Below, piece by piece: positions 1-12,853 of a stretch of 64,000 nucleotides of DNA. Source of the stretch: Podospora comata (Eukaryota > Ascomycota > Sordariomycetes > Sordariales > Podosporaceae). The stretch lies in NCBI GenBank assembly GCA_017354895.1, contig CP071498.1, positions 682,001 to 746,000 of the forward strand, in the 5' to 3' direction. The notes beneath the pieces are model-generated. The model made no database searches. It was not told where the DNA came from and was given only the letters and a program-made list of their open reading frames with translations. Positions within the stretch are counted from its first letter, which is position 1, and every line of letters starts with the position of its first letter. The position numbers were made by a program, and so were the translations under genes.

Positions 1-3000
1 GGGTATAAGAAAACCAGATTTAGCCCCAGGTCAGGAACGAAAATCTCGCTTGGTGTGCAGGAGGAAGAATGAAAAGGCCGAATTTCTCACCGTCGCACAC
101 ACCTCTCTCCTCTTAAGAATCAGAAGGGAGGGAGGCTCTGGGAGGGGTCCGGCGCTGTTGCCTCGCGCATGTTACGAATCCGAGGACCACTGGACTTGAA
201 CTGGACAAATCGACTGCGCGACGGAGCACCGCCCGGCTGCCAACTCAAACTTGACGCTTTTGGGCAAATGGTGGTGGATTATGTCAGTGAGATTTTATTC
301 CCCCTCTTCTCCGTCCCCTCACCCTAGGTACCAGCCAGTCCTGGGCATTCAAACAACAAAAATCCGTGTTCGAATGTGGCTCAATCAGCAAGGCGACGAG
401 AGATGGTGTGCGGCAGTGCTCCGGAATCCTTTGCGAACCACCACCAGAGCCTGGCGCCTCTGCCTGCCATCAAGGCAGTTTTCTTCTGCCTGTCACACAA
501 GGTCCAAGCATGCCAAGCTTCCAGTCCGAATGTCTCCTTACACCGAGGGTTTTTTTCCTCCCTTTTTTGCGGGATGTGTGTGTGGAGATTCTCCCATCCA
601 TATCAGAAACCACACCATATATCAAGCGGTCGCACCGTCCGTCTGGCGAACCACGACACTGGGGGGAGGGTACGGCGGGCCGTGGCGGACGCACGACAGT
701 CTCTTTGTGATCATGAAGTCGGCGACGAAGAATTGCACTTTTGTCTTGGGATAACCAACCACAGAGCTCAGACGGCCACAAGTCAGAAATAGGAGAAAGG
801 GCGCGCTTGTTGGTGGTGTTGGGCCATGGAGTAGCGCGACGGACGGTGAGTCACCGTAATTGTCGGTTATAGGATGTCCACATTTATGCGTTCCATGCAG
901 CCCTTTTTTCCCCTTCATCTTCTGCTTGTTTTTGTGTGTTTCAGATTTGCAGTCTCATGGAATCCCAAGAGGACTCGTGTTCTGATTAGCTCCCGACCCG
1001 CCATGGTCAGTTGACCGTTGTCTGCCAGACCTGCGCTCGAGTGTGTGGACTCCCCTGTTTGTTCTCGAAGAAATGGATAGGGCTGAGCTCCACCCAAAGC
1101 AATGGCAGGGGAAAGACCATCACCAGTTGATCGGATTCAACAAGAGGTTGTCCAGATGGCAAAACAGGATCAAACATCACGATATACCGTCATGTGCCCC
1201 ATAACCATCGCTCCTGCCCAACCTTTGACATCACCATCACTTGATACCGCTCCTTCCGTCCTCCGTACTCCTCCAAATCACACCATCTGATAACAACCCA
1301 CGATCTAGATTCCCGCAGCACATACCTGTCTTTTTTCCCTCCTGAGTGATCACTCACCCAGCGCCATGTTACATCCGTACGCAACGCTTCAGCTCACCAT
1401 GGGTTCCGTGACTCTTTTGCCGGCAGCAGCACGGTTACCTGGAAGGATCAAGAAGCATCATCACCAATCCCCGTAACCCCATCCCAGCCCTACCATCGAT
1501 GGAGAACCACCAAACGGGTTTGCTCCATCAAACCCACCAGTGACTCCGCCGCCGCCCACACGCCGAGAGAGAAGTGGAACTACTCCTCCGTTCCACTCTC
1601 TTCTTCCCGCCATCACAGGAGCTCCGTCCGGGTCACCACATTCTTCTGCCCCACCCCGGCCCGGAAGGTCACTTTCTTCTCTCTGCCGGCTGACTCAAGC
1701 CAAGCCAATGTTTCTTTAGCTTTCTCATGTACATATGCAACTTTACCCTCACCTTCCCAACCAACCGCGCGCGCATTTGCGACGAGGACGGATGGGGATC
1801 GACGAGCAGCAGCCGGACGGCTGATTGCCTTGCGTTGCGTTGCGCCTGCAGTGATTCTCACTGCTGCCCCGCACCACCATGCCCCACCCCGCAGTTTTCT
1901 TCACCCCTCCTTCATCTTTTTGATCCTCCTCTTGCTCATATGAGCGCGATAGATAGGGTATGTAACTTCAAAAAAGCGCCATTGCGCACTCCACCCTCCC
2001 TGTTCTTGTTGCAGAAAATCCTCCGATATGTAATGTAGCTGGCCGAGATGTGTCACACGACACAAACAAGACATCTATCTCTAAAAGAGACAAAGGGGAT
2101 CGAGACATGGATAACAGGGAATAGCATGTTCATGAGGGATAGATTATCTACCATCTGTCGACAGCGCTATCGAGTGCTCCTTCCGAGTCCGGAGTGCGGT
2201 CATGAACGAGCATTGTCCGGAGGAGGGTAGAATGATGGGTGGGTGGTATCCGTGGTGGTTGACACGGGGATTTTCCGCTCTCTCTCGCCTCCGGGCGGTT
2301 TTTATCTATCTATCTCTGTGACATTGCGGGGGAGGGGGTGATGGCTTCCGGGTAGGACTTTTTGATTTCGGGGAGATAGACCAGATAAAGGTGAAGCAGG
2401 TCAGTAGGTGAGAGATGTCAAGGTGAGTGCGTGCGCAGGTGCGTATTTTTTGCGCGTGCGAGATACAGTGGTCTAAACTATGGGGTTTATATGCACGTTC
2501 GAAAAAGGGAAGCTTGTTAACACCGAGGTGTGGGTTTCCCTTTTTCGGGCTGTAGGTGCAGACATTTCAGTTCGGCCAGGCGTCACCTCATCCTATCCAT
2601 ACAATCTTGATCTGACGGCGGCGGCAGCTACACCGGATGAATAGCCCTACCAGTCTGGAATCTCGACACAAACCCCACCGGTAAGGTAGGTAGGTATGTT
2701 CCTACCCGTACGTAGGCGCCATGAGGCGGATGGGGGAAATCTGCCATGTTTATGTTTGTGTCCAAGGTGAGGCGAGCGAGGGTATCACCGTCTCACCTTG
2801 GCTGTGGAACAACGGACAAGGTCCCTTCTCCGGGCGCGGGCGGTACTTCCGATGTCAAATCAGTTGTTTTTGTGCAACCAGAAATCTAAAACATTCATCA
2901 CGGGGGTTGGTGAAGCTATCTCGATCTCGTATTTGTTTTCGTTCCACAATCGCCATCGCTCGTCATTCCCCCTCCTTTCCAGCAGGGGGGATTTGGGGGG

Positions 3001-4727
3001 GCTTGGTTTCTCGTTCGACACAAGGGCGCTGCATGATGCATACCAAGAATCCTTCTGCTGTGCAAGATCCCCACTCTGAGCCTCAACCAGGGTAGTTTGC
3101 ACAGCCGATGAGAGCTGTTGGTTCGTGACGTCTGTCTTTTTGGTCCTCTTCGATCTGCTTTTCATCGGCTTCGGCTATTTTGACATCTGGACTGCATAAG
3201 TAGACCGGGGATCTGTGGCGTAGACAACGGCAAGGACCCCGGCAAGGAGGAGCCGAAGCGGCGAGGGGGAGGCCGCGTAGATTTTCTAGGGGTGAGGTGG
3301 GAGGGGAAGGGGACCGCAAAGCAAGGTAAAGCCGTCAGGTGTAGACGGAAGGATTCATATCATATCAGGAAGGATTCCCAAATGTGCGGTACCCTAATCC
3401 GGATGGTGTTGAGATAGGTATGGAAGATTGCGTGTAAGGCATGCGGTCCTCTCACTCACCCACAGTCCGAAGTCTAGCTCATGTTCGCCACTACACACGC
3501 ACCTGGGGAAGTGACCCAAAATAATAATTAGGCAAATACAGAAATCATAACCCCGAGTAGACATAATTCGAAATGTTGGTGTGTGGGAAAATGTGGGGAA
3601 AACCCCTCTGCCTGCCTGGAGCCTGCCTAAACCGACCAGTTTAAACCATTTTCCTTGACGGAATGCCCCCTCAACCTCAGCTGTCATGATCAAGAAACTC
3701 CGTTGCGATATCATATCGAAACATACTTCCGAAGGGGTTGAAGCCAAGGTTGATATTGGCCCCATTATCAATATGTCCTATTTTTTGTGTCTCGGTAACA
3801 TCAAACAAATACGGTTGTCAGTTCGGCAAAGCAGTCTTGAGTAACCACCACCACCAACAACCAACCAACCAAATCCCATCTCTTTACCGATACTGTAGAG
3901 ATTCAAACCCTCTGTTCTTCATGAAAAGACAAAACCACTCATCACGTCTCACAAACCCTCTAAAAACACCAACCACGTGTATAGATCATGTTGTACAATA
4001 TCTCCAAAAAAAAAAAAGTCTATTTTTTTCTGTCTGCCTCGGCTCTGCTGTGATCCGGTTTTTTGTGTGTGATGGTTGTTCTGTTGGAATATTTGTATCA
4101 ACAAGAAAAAAAATCCATATTCATATTCTGCTGTGAGGCATATCCCTCTTGCTGCCCTGGCCCACCCATTCCCTGTCCCTGCTGTCGTGAAAGTTTGCTT
4201 CCGTCTATTGCATCTTTACCTGCTGCCATACGTCAAATTCTGTAACGTTTCTAAACCATCCCAAGAAAACAAGTCCAAAAGCAAACCGCAGCAATTCCCA
4301 ACCCCCCCCATACCGTGATACCTAATCATTATTCGTACAAGAAGTGAAAAAAAAGGGATGTTCGTGCTATTCTGTAGCGATCCATCAAAAAAAATACCCA
4401 AAACCGAAAATATGTCGTTGTAAGAAAAAGCTAAACGTAGTTATCGTGAAGGAAAAGTTGAGAAAACAATCTGAGGTGCAGCAAAGAAAGCTTGATATGT
4501 TGAGGTCGATGTTGTCTTTTTTTCTGGTTTTCTGATCAAATGGTTAGTATTCGAGGTTGCCAAGTCATCGGCGAACTGACTCACTCTTTCAACCCCATCA
4601 AGCCGGCATCCAATGTATAGCTCAGAGAAACAACCGCTGATGACCGCGAGAAGCCCGAGAAGGAAATGTTTGTCGTAATGTACACGCCTCATCGGCGGAT
4701 GGGTTTGCCCTCAAATTCTAAAACCGT
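1..4727. other. Gene-free left flank
   Basis: No reading frame here shows recognisable protein sequence or fungal intron logic. Several overlapping frames of 60-170 codons near 250-920 lie on both strands at once, which is expected of GC-rich non-coding DNA. The stretch holds CT-rich and T-rich tracts, a run of GGTA repeats followed by a short inverted repeat at about 2684-2715, and A/T-rich DNA at 3990-4480 that could be the 3' flank of the coiled-coil gene to its right. It may contain promoter or UTR of a gene beyond the left edge. I see nothing firmer. Confidence 0.5.
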
Positions 4728-5393
4728 TCAAGGGTGACGTCGCCGAAGCCGCTCATTCTCCCTCCGAAGCGTCTCGACCTCGGCCTGAAGCACCCGGTTG
4801 GTAGCAATGTGCTCATCGAGATTGTCACGCATCCGGTCAATGCGGCGGTTGGCGTCATCGTATCGTCGGCGCCACTCAGCAACCTGCTGCTTCATGGTCT
4901 CGTACTCAGTGCCGACATATCTCGCTTTGGCCTCAAGAGCGTCCTTGAGCTGACGGCTGAGGTCCCGGATCTTGGTCGTGAGGTTGCTGTTCTCGAGCTC
5001 GAGAAGGGCATTCTTCTTGCGGGCCTCGCGTAGCTTTGTCGACTTGCGGGCTTCGCTGTCAGAGTTGCTTTCGACTGAGCGGCGAAGCTCCGAGTTGAAG
5101 GCCTTCTCCTTGCGGACGTCCTCCTCTAGCTCCTGGACCTGGACCCGGAGGATGTGGTTCTCACGGAAGAGCTGGTCGTAGGTCTCGCGGCTTACGCCGC
5201 CGCCGCGTTCACGGCCCTGCATGTCGGCGACTGGTGTTTCGTCCCAAAGGGTGTGGACTCGTTCGGCACTCCGAGTACGACTGCGAGGCTGGCGAGGTCC
5301 TCGGTTTACGCTCCGGGTGCGACGAATATGGACCTCAGGGGCGCCTGGTGTCGTTGACTCAAAGTGCACCCTGTTGCTTCGAGGGCCGTACAT
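4728..5393 (-). CDS. Coiled-coil protein of unknown function
   Basis: Single open frame of 221 codons from ATG at 5393 to TGA at 4728. Residues 1-60 are basic and rich in Arg, Ser and Pro, with repeated TRS-like pairs, and are probably disordered. From about residue 70 to the end the protein is an almost continuous charged coiled coil (for example RVQVQELEEDVRKE and LRRENERLRRR), closing in a very basic tail. No catalytic motif, signal peptide or membrane segment is visible. The codon pattern is clean over the whole frame and the complementary frames are plainly worse, so I take it as a real gene. The length and layout fit a small cytoskeletal, spindle-pole or scaffold protein, but that is inference. 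I recognise no named family. No intron is needed, although a 5' untranslated exon cannot be excluded. Confidence 0.75.
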   Translation of the reverse strand: MYGPRSNRVHFESTTPGAPEVHIRRTRSVNRGPRQPRSRTRSAERVHTLWDETPVADMQGRERGGGVSRETYDQLFRENHILRVQVQELEEDVRKEKAFNSELRRSVESNSDSEARKSTKLREARKKNALLELENSNLTTKIRDLSRQLKDALEAKARYVGTEYETMKQQVAEWRRRYDDANRRIDRMRDNLDEHIATNRVLQAEVETLRRENERLRRRHP

Positions 5394-8300
5394 ATAGGAA
5401 GCGGGGGTCTCTCTCAGTGGTGGATAGATGTTGATGTAGGCTGCTGGTGAGCGGATGTGTCTGTAGGCGTGAATGGTGACGGTGTTGGTAGACGACTGAG
5501 TTAAAGATAGGTGAATGGTGAAGAGCGGTCAAGTCGAGGGACCAGACGGTGTGGGAACCTCGATATTTAAGTAAAATGGGGGGCAGTGACTATGGGAAGG
5601 CTCCGGGTTGCAGGAAATGCAAGCAATCGTGCATGTAAGTGCGTCAGGCAAGGTACGTAGCTTTGAGCGAATGAGATGGGAGAGAGACCCGGCCAAGGGC
5701 TGGACGGCTGAAGAGGCCTGTCTTTTATGGGAATGACTCCCAGGCACCGGTCTGGTCTGCGGTCCCCCAAAACAGGTAGTCGGCGGACGGGGAGGGACGG
5801 GAAAGAAAGAAAGAAGGAGAGCATGACATGACTGATGGTATACAGGTACAACATTACAAGACGCTTTGCAGCGTGGAAAGTAATGTCAAAGGTGTAACTA
5901 TGTAACAGCCGCAGGTGAGGGTGGACAGGGGTTCGAGGTGAGAAGACAAGGCGCTCTCTGTATAGCACATAGCCACACCGGGCATTATCTGGAAGAGGGA
6001 ACATATGGGGTAAACGTCAGCAAGTAGACAGGTTAGTCACCTTGAGTACAGTAGCCCTAAACCACTTGCTTCTGGGATGGTGCATCCTGGCGGCCGACTA
6101 ACCGACGCTAGAGAGAGATGACTGCTCAAGATCATCTTGATGCCTGGCGTCGTGGACTCTTAGTCCTAGACGTCCGGGTATGAGCATGCATGTGGTCCAC
6201 TGGAGAAAACTATTTCTCTGTGATGTAGTCGGTGTTTCAAGTAGGCAGTGCAAACATGTTCGTGGAGTTGATGAGGGCATCCGCAGGAGGTTGGAGTATC
6301 CGTTGGTTCTCGGCCTCTGGCATGGGGAACCACGGACAACTCACAAGCTATTGTGAGAGGTGAGTATCAGTCTCAAGATTGAGGTTGCGGCAGATCGACA
6401 GGCCGTAACCTTAGGCAGTGGTGCGGCGGTTGTTGCGAAACTGTCGAGATAGACGCGATGTGAGGTCACTCATTGACATTGTTGGTTGGTTGAAGAAGTT
6501 GAGGTAACCGGAGGCCTGGGCCCTAAGCCCCCTCCATTGGCCATGTCAGCCAATCAGCGATGCGTGTGGGAGAACCCTGGACCCACATTTGATTATCTGG
6601 TGCAAAGCGCGCAGCATTGCATTGTAGCAACCACCACAACCAACAACACAATTGTGTTTCCGTATCTTTGTTCTTTCTCGGAGCCGGACCGTTAATATCG
6701 AAGCTTTCCTTGGTCAAATATTGTTTGTTTCTCGGAGCCTTGAGGACGAATCGACAGCCGTTTCCCTGCATCGACATTCCGGACCGTCCCACCAAGCACG
6801 CTGATGACCTGTCTTTGAGCGTTTTCCTTTGTTTTGCTGAGTTCCGTCCTCCTTTCCGCATCACAACCTCGCAGCCGCATCGTCTGTGGCATCCATTTCA
6901 ATATCTTGTTCCGCCTCTTCCTTTTCGACGGGGTCACGCCAGTGTGGGGTGTCCGGAGGAGGAGTGACGGCAATGTCAGTGTGGCTTGACAGCGTCCCTG
7001 CTCTTGGAGACGAGGCTGTGCGGCGCAGTAAGCACTTGCTATCCACATCTTGATGCTCCCTCTTATTGCCTCCCTCTTTTTCAGTATGGATAGCTCACAA
7101 AAGGCCGCATATCTCTACTTGCTGTGCCAGTTCCATACATAAGCACTACCCTCCAACCTGCCAACTTTGCGCTTCTTTTCCCAGCCGAGCAAAGGAGGCG
7201 GTGGGCAGAGAGCAAAGGGGAGGCCTCGGCCAAAGCCTTGCGATTGCAACTCTCTCTTTCGTCAGCAGTTTCAGGACGATGCAGCCGCACGAGGCTCGCG
7301 CGAGTCTGTTATGTGCTATTCGTCCAGACGCTGGTAATGGAGGGTATTGGAGCCCTCACTGGTGAATTATTTCTCCTGCTCAAACAATTATCGTGGGCTA
7401 TTTTCCTACTCAGCCACACCTTTACCAGTGTAAAGGGCACCAATGCGGTACGGCACGTACAAGCGGCCTCAGGTTAGGATTCGGATGCTTGAATTGAAGG
7501 GGTTTGGAAAGCGACTTACCCTTTGGTTTCCGGCTTTGACAGCAGCAATATTCCACCTCTCTGCCGGAGTGTGTAGCACCTGAGTGTTAGATGAAGCGCT
7601 AAATTCTCAGGTGGCGTTCTTTGCCCTTCCATCCCGAAGCCACAAGGCAGACAGAAGGGCATCCGAAAGGGATGGGATGGTGGTGGAGGCGTGGTAGGAG
7701 GAACATACACCCGCGACACTGTCAACCCCAACCCTAGTGGTGACACAACCAGCGCAGCTCGACCTCCTCGCTCGGATAACTCCATGGGAACTCACACAAA
7801 TGGGCCCCTTCGGTAACACATGCCCAGATCGCCGGATTCCCACCTTGAACAAGTTTTGCTGATCACAAGTGAGCGGCCGACGGGCCGTGATCCGCCCATC
7901 GCCTCATGGGGCATATTCATGACTGATGGGATAGCGCCGAAGTCACACGGAATGTCTGTTCAAGTCCATGGTGTTGCCATCCGAGAAAAGCGAGACCGAA
8001 TTTCCATACCCGCAAACATCTTCTCGCTGCCTCGTCGCCTTTCGGCTCGTGACCTTGAAATAGAACCGCCCGAAATATCTAGCCTTTTGAGCCCTGGCAC
8101 CCCCTAGATATGACGAGTGGTTTACGTATACCAAGACAGGGTGTACTCTAGGGCCACGCTACCGGCCTGGTCACCGGCCTTCGTTATGGGGGGACAATCT
8201 GGGACACGCACTACCTCCTGGGGAAGAAGGCAGAACGTGAAAGAAGGAAGCAGATCAGGCCACGCCCCTCTGCCCAGACCGCAGATCCCTTCACAGACAA

Positions 8301-8710
8301 CGGCAGGGTCCAGCGAGCCGATTCTAGATTTGCGAACCGGTCCGCGGTCTTCGCCTGCCCGTTTTCTTCCTCGCCAGGCCATCTCATTTACCGGTGTGGC
8401 CGAGGGGGCCACGGCCGGTTGCCTTGTTGCCCAGCTTCCTTCCTGATCTCCGCATCGGATGAAGACCACGGCGTTGCAGAGTTGTCAGTTGCCTTGTCTT
8501 CGGTAGCAAGATGTTGTGATGGCACTCCTAAACAGTTTCGTGGCCTGATGGCGAGACGGGCTCCAAGTCCTTGACGGTCGTCGGCTGAAGTTCCAGTCCT
8601 GGAGCTACATCCTGACTGGTGACACCACAGCCGTGTGGACAGTTCCTCGGATGTGTATCTTATGGATTCCTTTGGTTTCTGTCCTCTGATGTCGTGACTG
8701 GTCTGCACCG
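5394..8710. other. Gene-free stretch upstream of the coiled-coil gene
   Basis: The first several hundred bases should hold the promoter and 5' UTR of the minus-strand coiled-coil gene. Beyond that I find no frame with convincing protein content. Candidates such as 6692-7048 (-), 7820-8107 (+) and 8122-8469 (-) overlap each other on opposite strands and resemble no protein. Confidence 0.4.
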
Positions 8711-9190
8711 ATGGCATCCTCCCGCCTCCGTTCAACTGTGCTCATCATTTTGATACTGACCACAGCTCGAAGGATTCCCTCATGCGCTCAGTACTGCTAT
8801 GCACAACTGAGCGAGTGCCGCACGACTTGCATTCAACAAGGATACCCCGCCAGCACACAGGCTGAGGAGCCTGGGGGAGATACACAACCATGCCACGGTT
8901 GTATACACATCGACAGATACCTCGGCCTCACATCCAACCCTCCGGATCAAGACTATCCGCTCACCCATTGGCCTGTCTCCTCGGTGGTCAACCATCAAAA
9001 TGGTACATCATACCGAGCCAACAGACTCCCCTTCAGCTCTGCAAGGATGAACCCGTCCGTCAAGCGTCTCTGCTCATTTTTCAGTTGGGAAAATAGTGAC
9101 AAGAGTACCCGAGCAAGGCAGCAATATCATCTCCTCTCATCTTCTCCCCAGTCCCTCCCATCCCGTGGCCACACCCTCCAAAGATACTGA
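8711..9190 (+). CDS. Candidate small secreted protein (weak)
   Basis: A 159-codon frame starting with a true ATG. The first 26 residues look like a signal peptide: a short basic n-region (RLR), a hydrophobic core (TVLIILIL) and a polar end near SCA. Cysteines cluster just after it, including QYCYAQLSECRTTC, then a CHGC pair. The remainder is Ser/Thr/Gln-rich with no domain I recognise. It lies in a 6.5-kb gene-poor stretch, which is where lineage-specific secreted proteins are often found. The C-terminal half has the composition of non-coding DNA, so the coding part may be shorter or spliced, or the whole frame may be spurious. Confidence 0.25.
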   Translation: MASSRLRSTVLIILILTTARRIPSCAQYCYAQLSECRTTCIQQGYPASTQAEEPGGDTQPCHGCIHIDRYLGLTSNPPDQDYPLTHWPVSSVVNHQNGTSYRANRLPFSSARMNPSVKRLCSFFSWENSDKSTRARQQYHLLSSSPQSLPSRGHTLQRY

Positions 9191-9469
9191 CTGATAGGCC
9201 GTCGTGGACACGCCACATCGACGGCCCGCTGTCTCGAGGGGGAAGCAGCGGCGTGGTTCCTGCAACTTTCCTCGATATTGACTGAAACGACAGGATACCC
9301 GCTTTGAAGCGTCCTGCTGCCTACCCCCCTTTCTGTAATGTCAGGTATATCCACGCGGAGAAGGCATCATCATAGATTCCCCAGCCTCCTTCACGTCTTT
9401 GACCGAGGTGAAAAGCCGAAAATAGCGAAGGTATTGCCATCTGCCTTGTTCAAAGGGTTCAATACCCAA

Positions 9470-9865
9470 TTGTTCGGGGGAAGTACAACCGAGAAGATCT
9501 CAAGGTAGACAAAGATCGGTGGAGATACTTCTGCCATGATTTGCCCGGGTTGACTCTCATCTATTCGGGGGAAGTAGAACCGAAGTGCCCTCGAAGTAGA
9601 CACAAAGATGCTGGATATCATCTGTGTGTGAAGGTAGGTACTTCTGCCTTGCTCGTGTTCCACCTTGCCTTGGTTATGTGGTTGTGACTCCTCAAATTCC
9701 ACAGAGTCGGGTAGGTAGGCAAGGCAGGTATACAGACAGAAATGTCTCACGGGCGACTCGTTGGCTCTCGTCCTTCCTTGATCATGCCCGCTATCAAACT
9801 GTGACTGCCCAGATTCCACCTGTTCGGTAAGTAAGGCAGGTGGGCAAGGTACACACACAGTGCCT
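9470..9865. repeat. Two families of degenerate tandem repeats
   Basis: Repeat A starts at about 9473 and again at about 9563, 90 bases apart. Both copies begin TTCGGGGGAAGTA, continue through AACCGA and GTAGACA, and reach TACTTCTGCC. Repeat B starts at about 9683 and again at about 9800, 117 bases apart. Both copies share TGTGACT, ATTCCAC and the run GGCAAGG or AAGGCAGGT. The copies have diverged by substitutions and small length changes. Both spacings are multiples of three, and a minus-strand frame crosses all four units, but no recognisable protein results. TAGGTA motifs are frequent between and after the units. Confidence 0.5.
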
Positions 9866-11930
9866 CCTTTTCTCCTTATTTCTTTGACCTTCCCTGACTC
9901 CTGATATGCAGACCTGTGAGACGAGGACAAAGACCGAGCGGAAGCACAAGGAATCCCAACTCACACGTCCACCTTTTTGGGTCAGATCTCGATACGTAGG
10001 TAACATCCCCTCGGGTCTCTCTTATCTATGCTTGCCAGACGAGATGATTGTGTATCAAAGCGGACCAAACCACACACCCACTTCCAACATGTACAGAGAG
10101 CGGGAGGTGTCAACGTACCTATCAAAAAGTGGCTGCCCATTTCTCGGTCATCTGTGATCACCAACCAACGACGATCAACTGTGTACCCCTTTCTCTTCAT
10201 GCGATGTTCGCCTTTTGGGGGAAAGGAAGCGGTAGGTACATCGCATCCGTCCCAAATGTCTGCTCGCTCTTGTGTACCTATCTCCCCAATCATGGTAAGT
10301 TGGAAGCGAGGTGTTCAGGCCGGCACCGCGAACTCTCAGAACCGTTATATCGAACCCTGATGCTTACAAATGCCAATCCAACCAACAACTGAAAGGAAGC
10401 CCAGGTTGCACGGGTGAAGTTGGCGAAAGGTAGGTAAAAAAGCCGATGTGGGAAAACACCAGCTTCAGTGATGTGCCTGCCTGCTCCTTCACACCAATGC
10501 TCGGTTAACAACTGCATGATCGAAACATAATCCGCATTCAGCTATTTCCTGGGCCGGGAAGAATCCCGACTGTGTTCAACGTCGTCCCAGTCGTGCCGCT
10601 TCTTTTAAGTCTGATGACCAGTCCAGGTTGTTGGTGTTTCACGGTGGGTAAGGTAGATTGGGGTGGTCTTGTGGATGGGTGCAGTTGTTCAACGTTATAA
10701 CCTTGGACTCCAGGACCTTTGGTGTAATATCGTGCGATTTTCTCGACAGATTCTGATTGTGGCAGTCGTCCATATCGATCCGATCAGTAAAGCCAGTTGT
10801 GCCGAGAGTCCGCAAAGGTGATCTTGACTGGATTTGTTCAACCTATGTATGGGTCTCGGCCTTTCTGCAGTGTCTGGTTTCATGGTCCCTCTTCCTAAGC
10901 TGGGATGATCTCATGTATCATTCGATCACGGCCGTATAAAAGTTTCGATGTTCCTCAGTATGCTGAGATCGGTTCTGTATTCTCGTGGGCCGTCGTAGAC
11001 TAGAATTGTCGTGTTCCGTAGGACCGGTCATCCACCTAGGTTGTCTTGCTGTAGCAAGCTAGACCACACCCCAACCCGGGGCATGGCAATTCTTGTGCTT
11101 GTATCCCCCCTCCATTTTACCATATCGCGAGGTTGTGAGTCGTGTTCCGGAGGTACGTGTTGTGCGCTGGGCGGTGTCGGTTGAGTACTCCCATGGTTGC
11201 TGCCACAAGACGAAATGCCACAACTGAGAAATCAACAGCTAGAGGCCGGTGACAGCAAGTGGTATTTGAACTCCTCCGCCCATTCACTTCAAGTCCGACA
11301 TTCGTACAAGTGTAGTAGCTGTGACGCAGCTGCGGTATGAGTAAGACTTCAGCCAGGCTCCGTGACTTCGCCTCAATTCTTAGGTACCGATCCCATTGCC
11401 TTGAACCACTGAAACCATCGTTTGTTCGATTCTTCCTTCGTTTGAGGATTGAATTCTCTCGCATACTTACCGACTAGGCGTTTTGGCATATTCTTGGTGT
11501 AGTGGTGCAGTCACATCTTACGATTGGACAGTCGTTTACATTGATGACTGAAAGCGATGTTGGCGATAGTGCGCATGAACCTACAGGCACCCCGATACTA
11601 CAGGCCTCGTAAACTCGGGCAAGCCGGAAACCAGGTCATAAATCACTTTAGATCCGGAGTGCGGCCCAAGTGGTCGCTGCTAAAGGCCTTCGAATAGGTC
11701 TTTGCCTTGGTCCTCATTGTCCTAAATGAGTAACATCGACCGACACCTGGCCCACATCAAGCCCATCCGAAATAAGGTCTTGCAGACCAAGATACTTTAA
11801 ATGAAAATATTCGCTGGTTGTCTATTTCTCTGCTATAATGACCCTCGGCAGGCATTATCGTCGAAGACAGCAAGCCAAATCACCCTCTCACGCTGTCCGG
11901 CGGCAAGTATAACCCTCCAACTCCTTATCT
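9866..11930. other. Gene-free stretch downstream of UPF3
   Basis: It contains scattered GGTAGGTA motifs (about 9994, 10231 and 10431) and, at its right end, the 3' flank of the minus-strand UPF3 gene. No frame resembles a protein, and no RNA gene was recognised. Confidence 0.4.
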
Positions 11931-12819
11931 TTAACAAGAAGCGGCAGCGGCAGCAGGTGCAGAGCCGCCTCCACCACCACCTTTTCCACCACCCTCCTTC
12001 CCATCCTTATCCTTGTTATCCCGACCACCACGCTTGCTCCGACGCGGGTTACGCCTGCTCTCCTTCGGTTGCTGCTCCCCAGCAGGCTTCTCCGGCGCGG
12101 TAGTGTTCGACGCAGCTGCCGGCGCAGGAGCTGGGGTGGGCGTAGACGCAGTAGTAGCAGAAGCAGAGGCAGCGGCATTCTTCCCCTGGGTAGAACCCGA
12201 CGACTGCCCCCCCTTCTTAGCCGTCATATCCTTCCTCTCCAGCACCTGCACTGTAGCCTGCGCAATCGTGACCGGGCTGGCGGCCATAGCTTTGGCGAGC
12301 CCAGCATGGTCTGTGAAATCGACATACGCGAACCCCTTTTTGCGATCAATATCCACTGAAGTAACAGTGCCATACGCCGACAAGGCATCCTTGAGCAGCG
12401 CCTCGGTGACACCCTGTGAGTGGTTTGCATGCTTAATGAAAGCTCGTGTCGCGCCTGAACTGGGAGCAGGTCCGGCATTCTTCTTGGATTCTCGGCCGCC
12501 ACCGCCTTGCTTTGCTGGTGCATTTTTCGGTGCAGCAGGTTGGGAGGGTGCGGCTGTCGTCGGTGTAGACTGTGATGTCATAGCCGAAACAGGAGTGGCA
12601 GGTGCTGATGGCTGCTGACGCTGGGCCTGTGGTGTCTCTCTTTTCTTGAGAAGAAGCACAGGCTTGGCTGGTGCAGGTGCTGGTGCCGGAGGCGTTGTGT
12701 CGGCCTGCTTGTCGGCTTTATTATCCCCCTTTGACTTTCCACCCTCATCACCGCCGCCCCGTCTTCTGTTGCGAGACCTATTGGAAGAAGCTGCTGGTTG
12801 CTGCTGCTGCTGCTGCTGC

Positions 12820-12853
<34 letters not shown>

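Noticed and set aside
9391-9930. 179-codon minus-strand frame
   Set aside because: Its length is explained by tandem repeats with spacing divisible by three; no protein family is seen. Reported as repeats instead.
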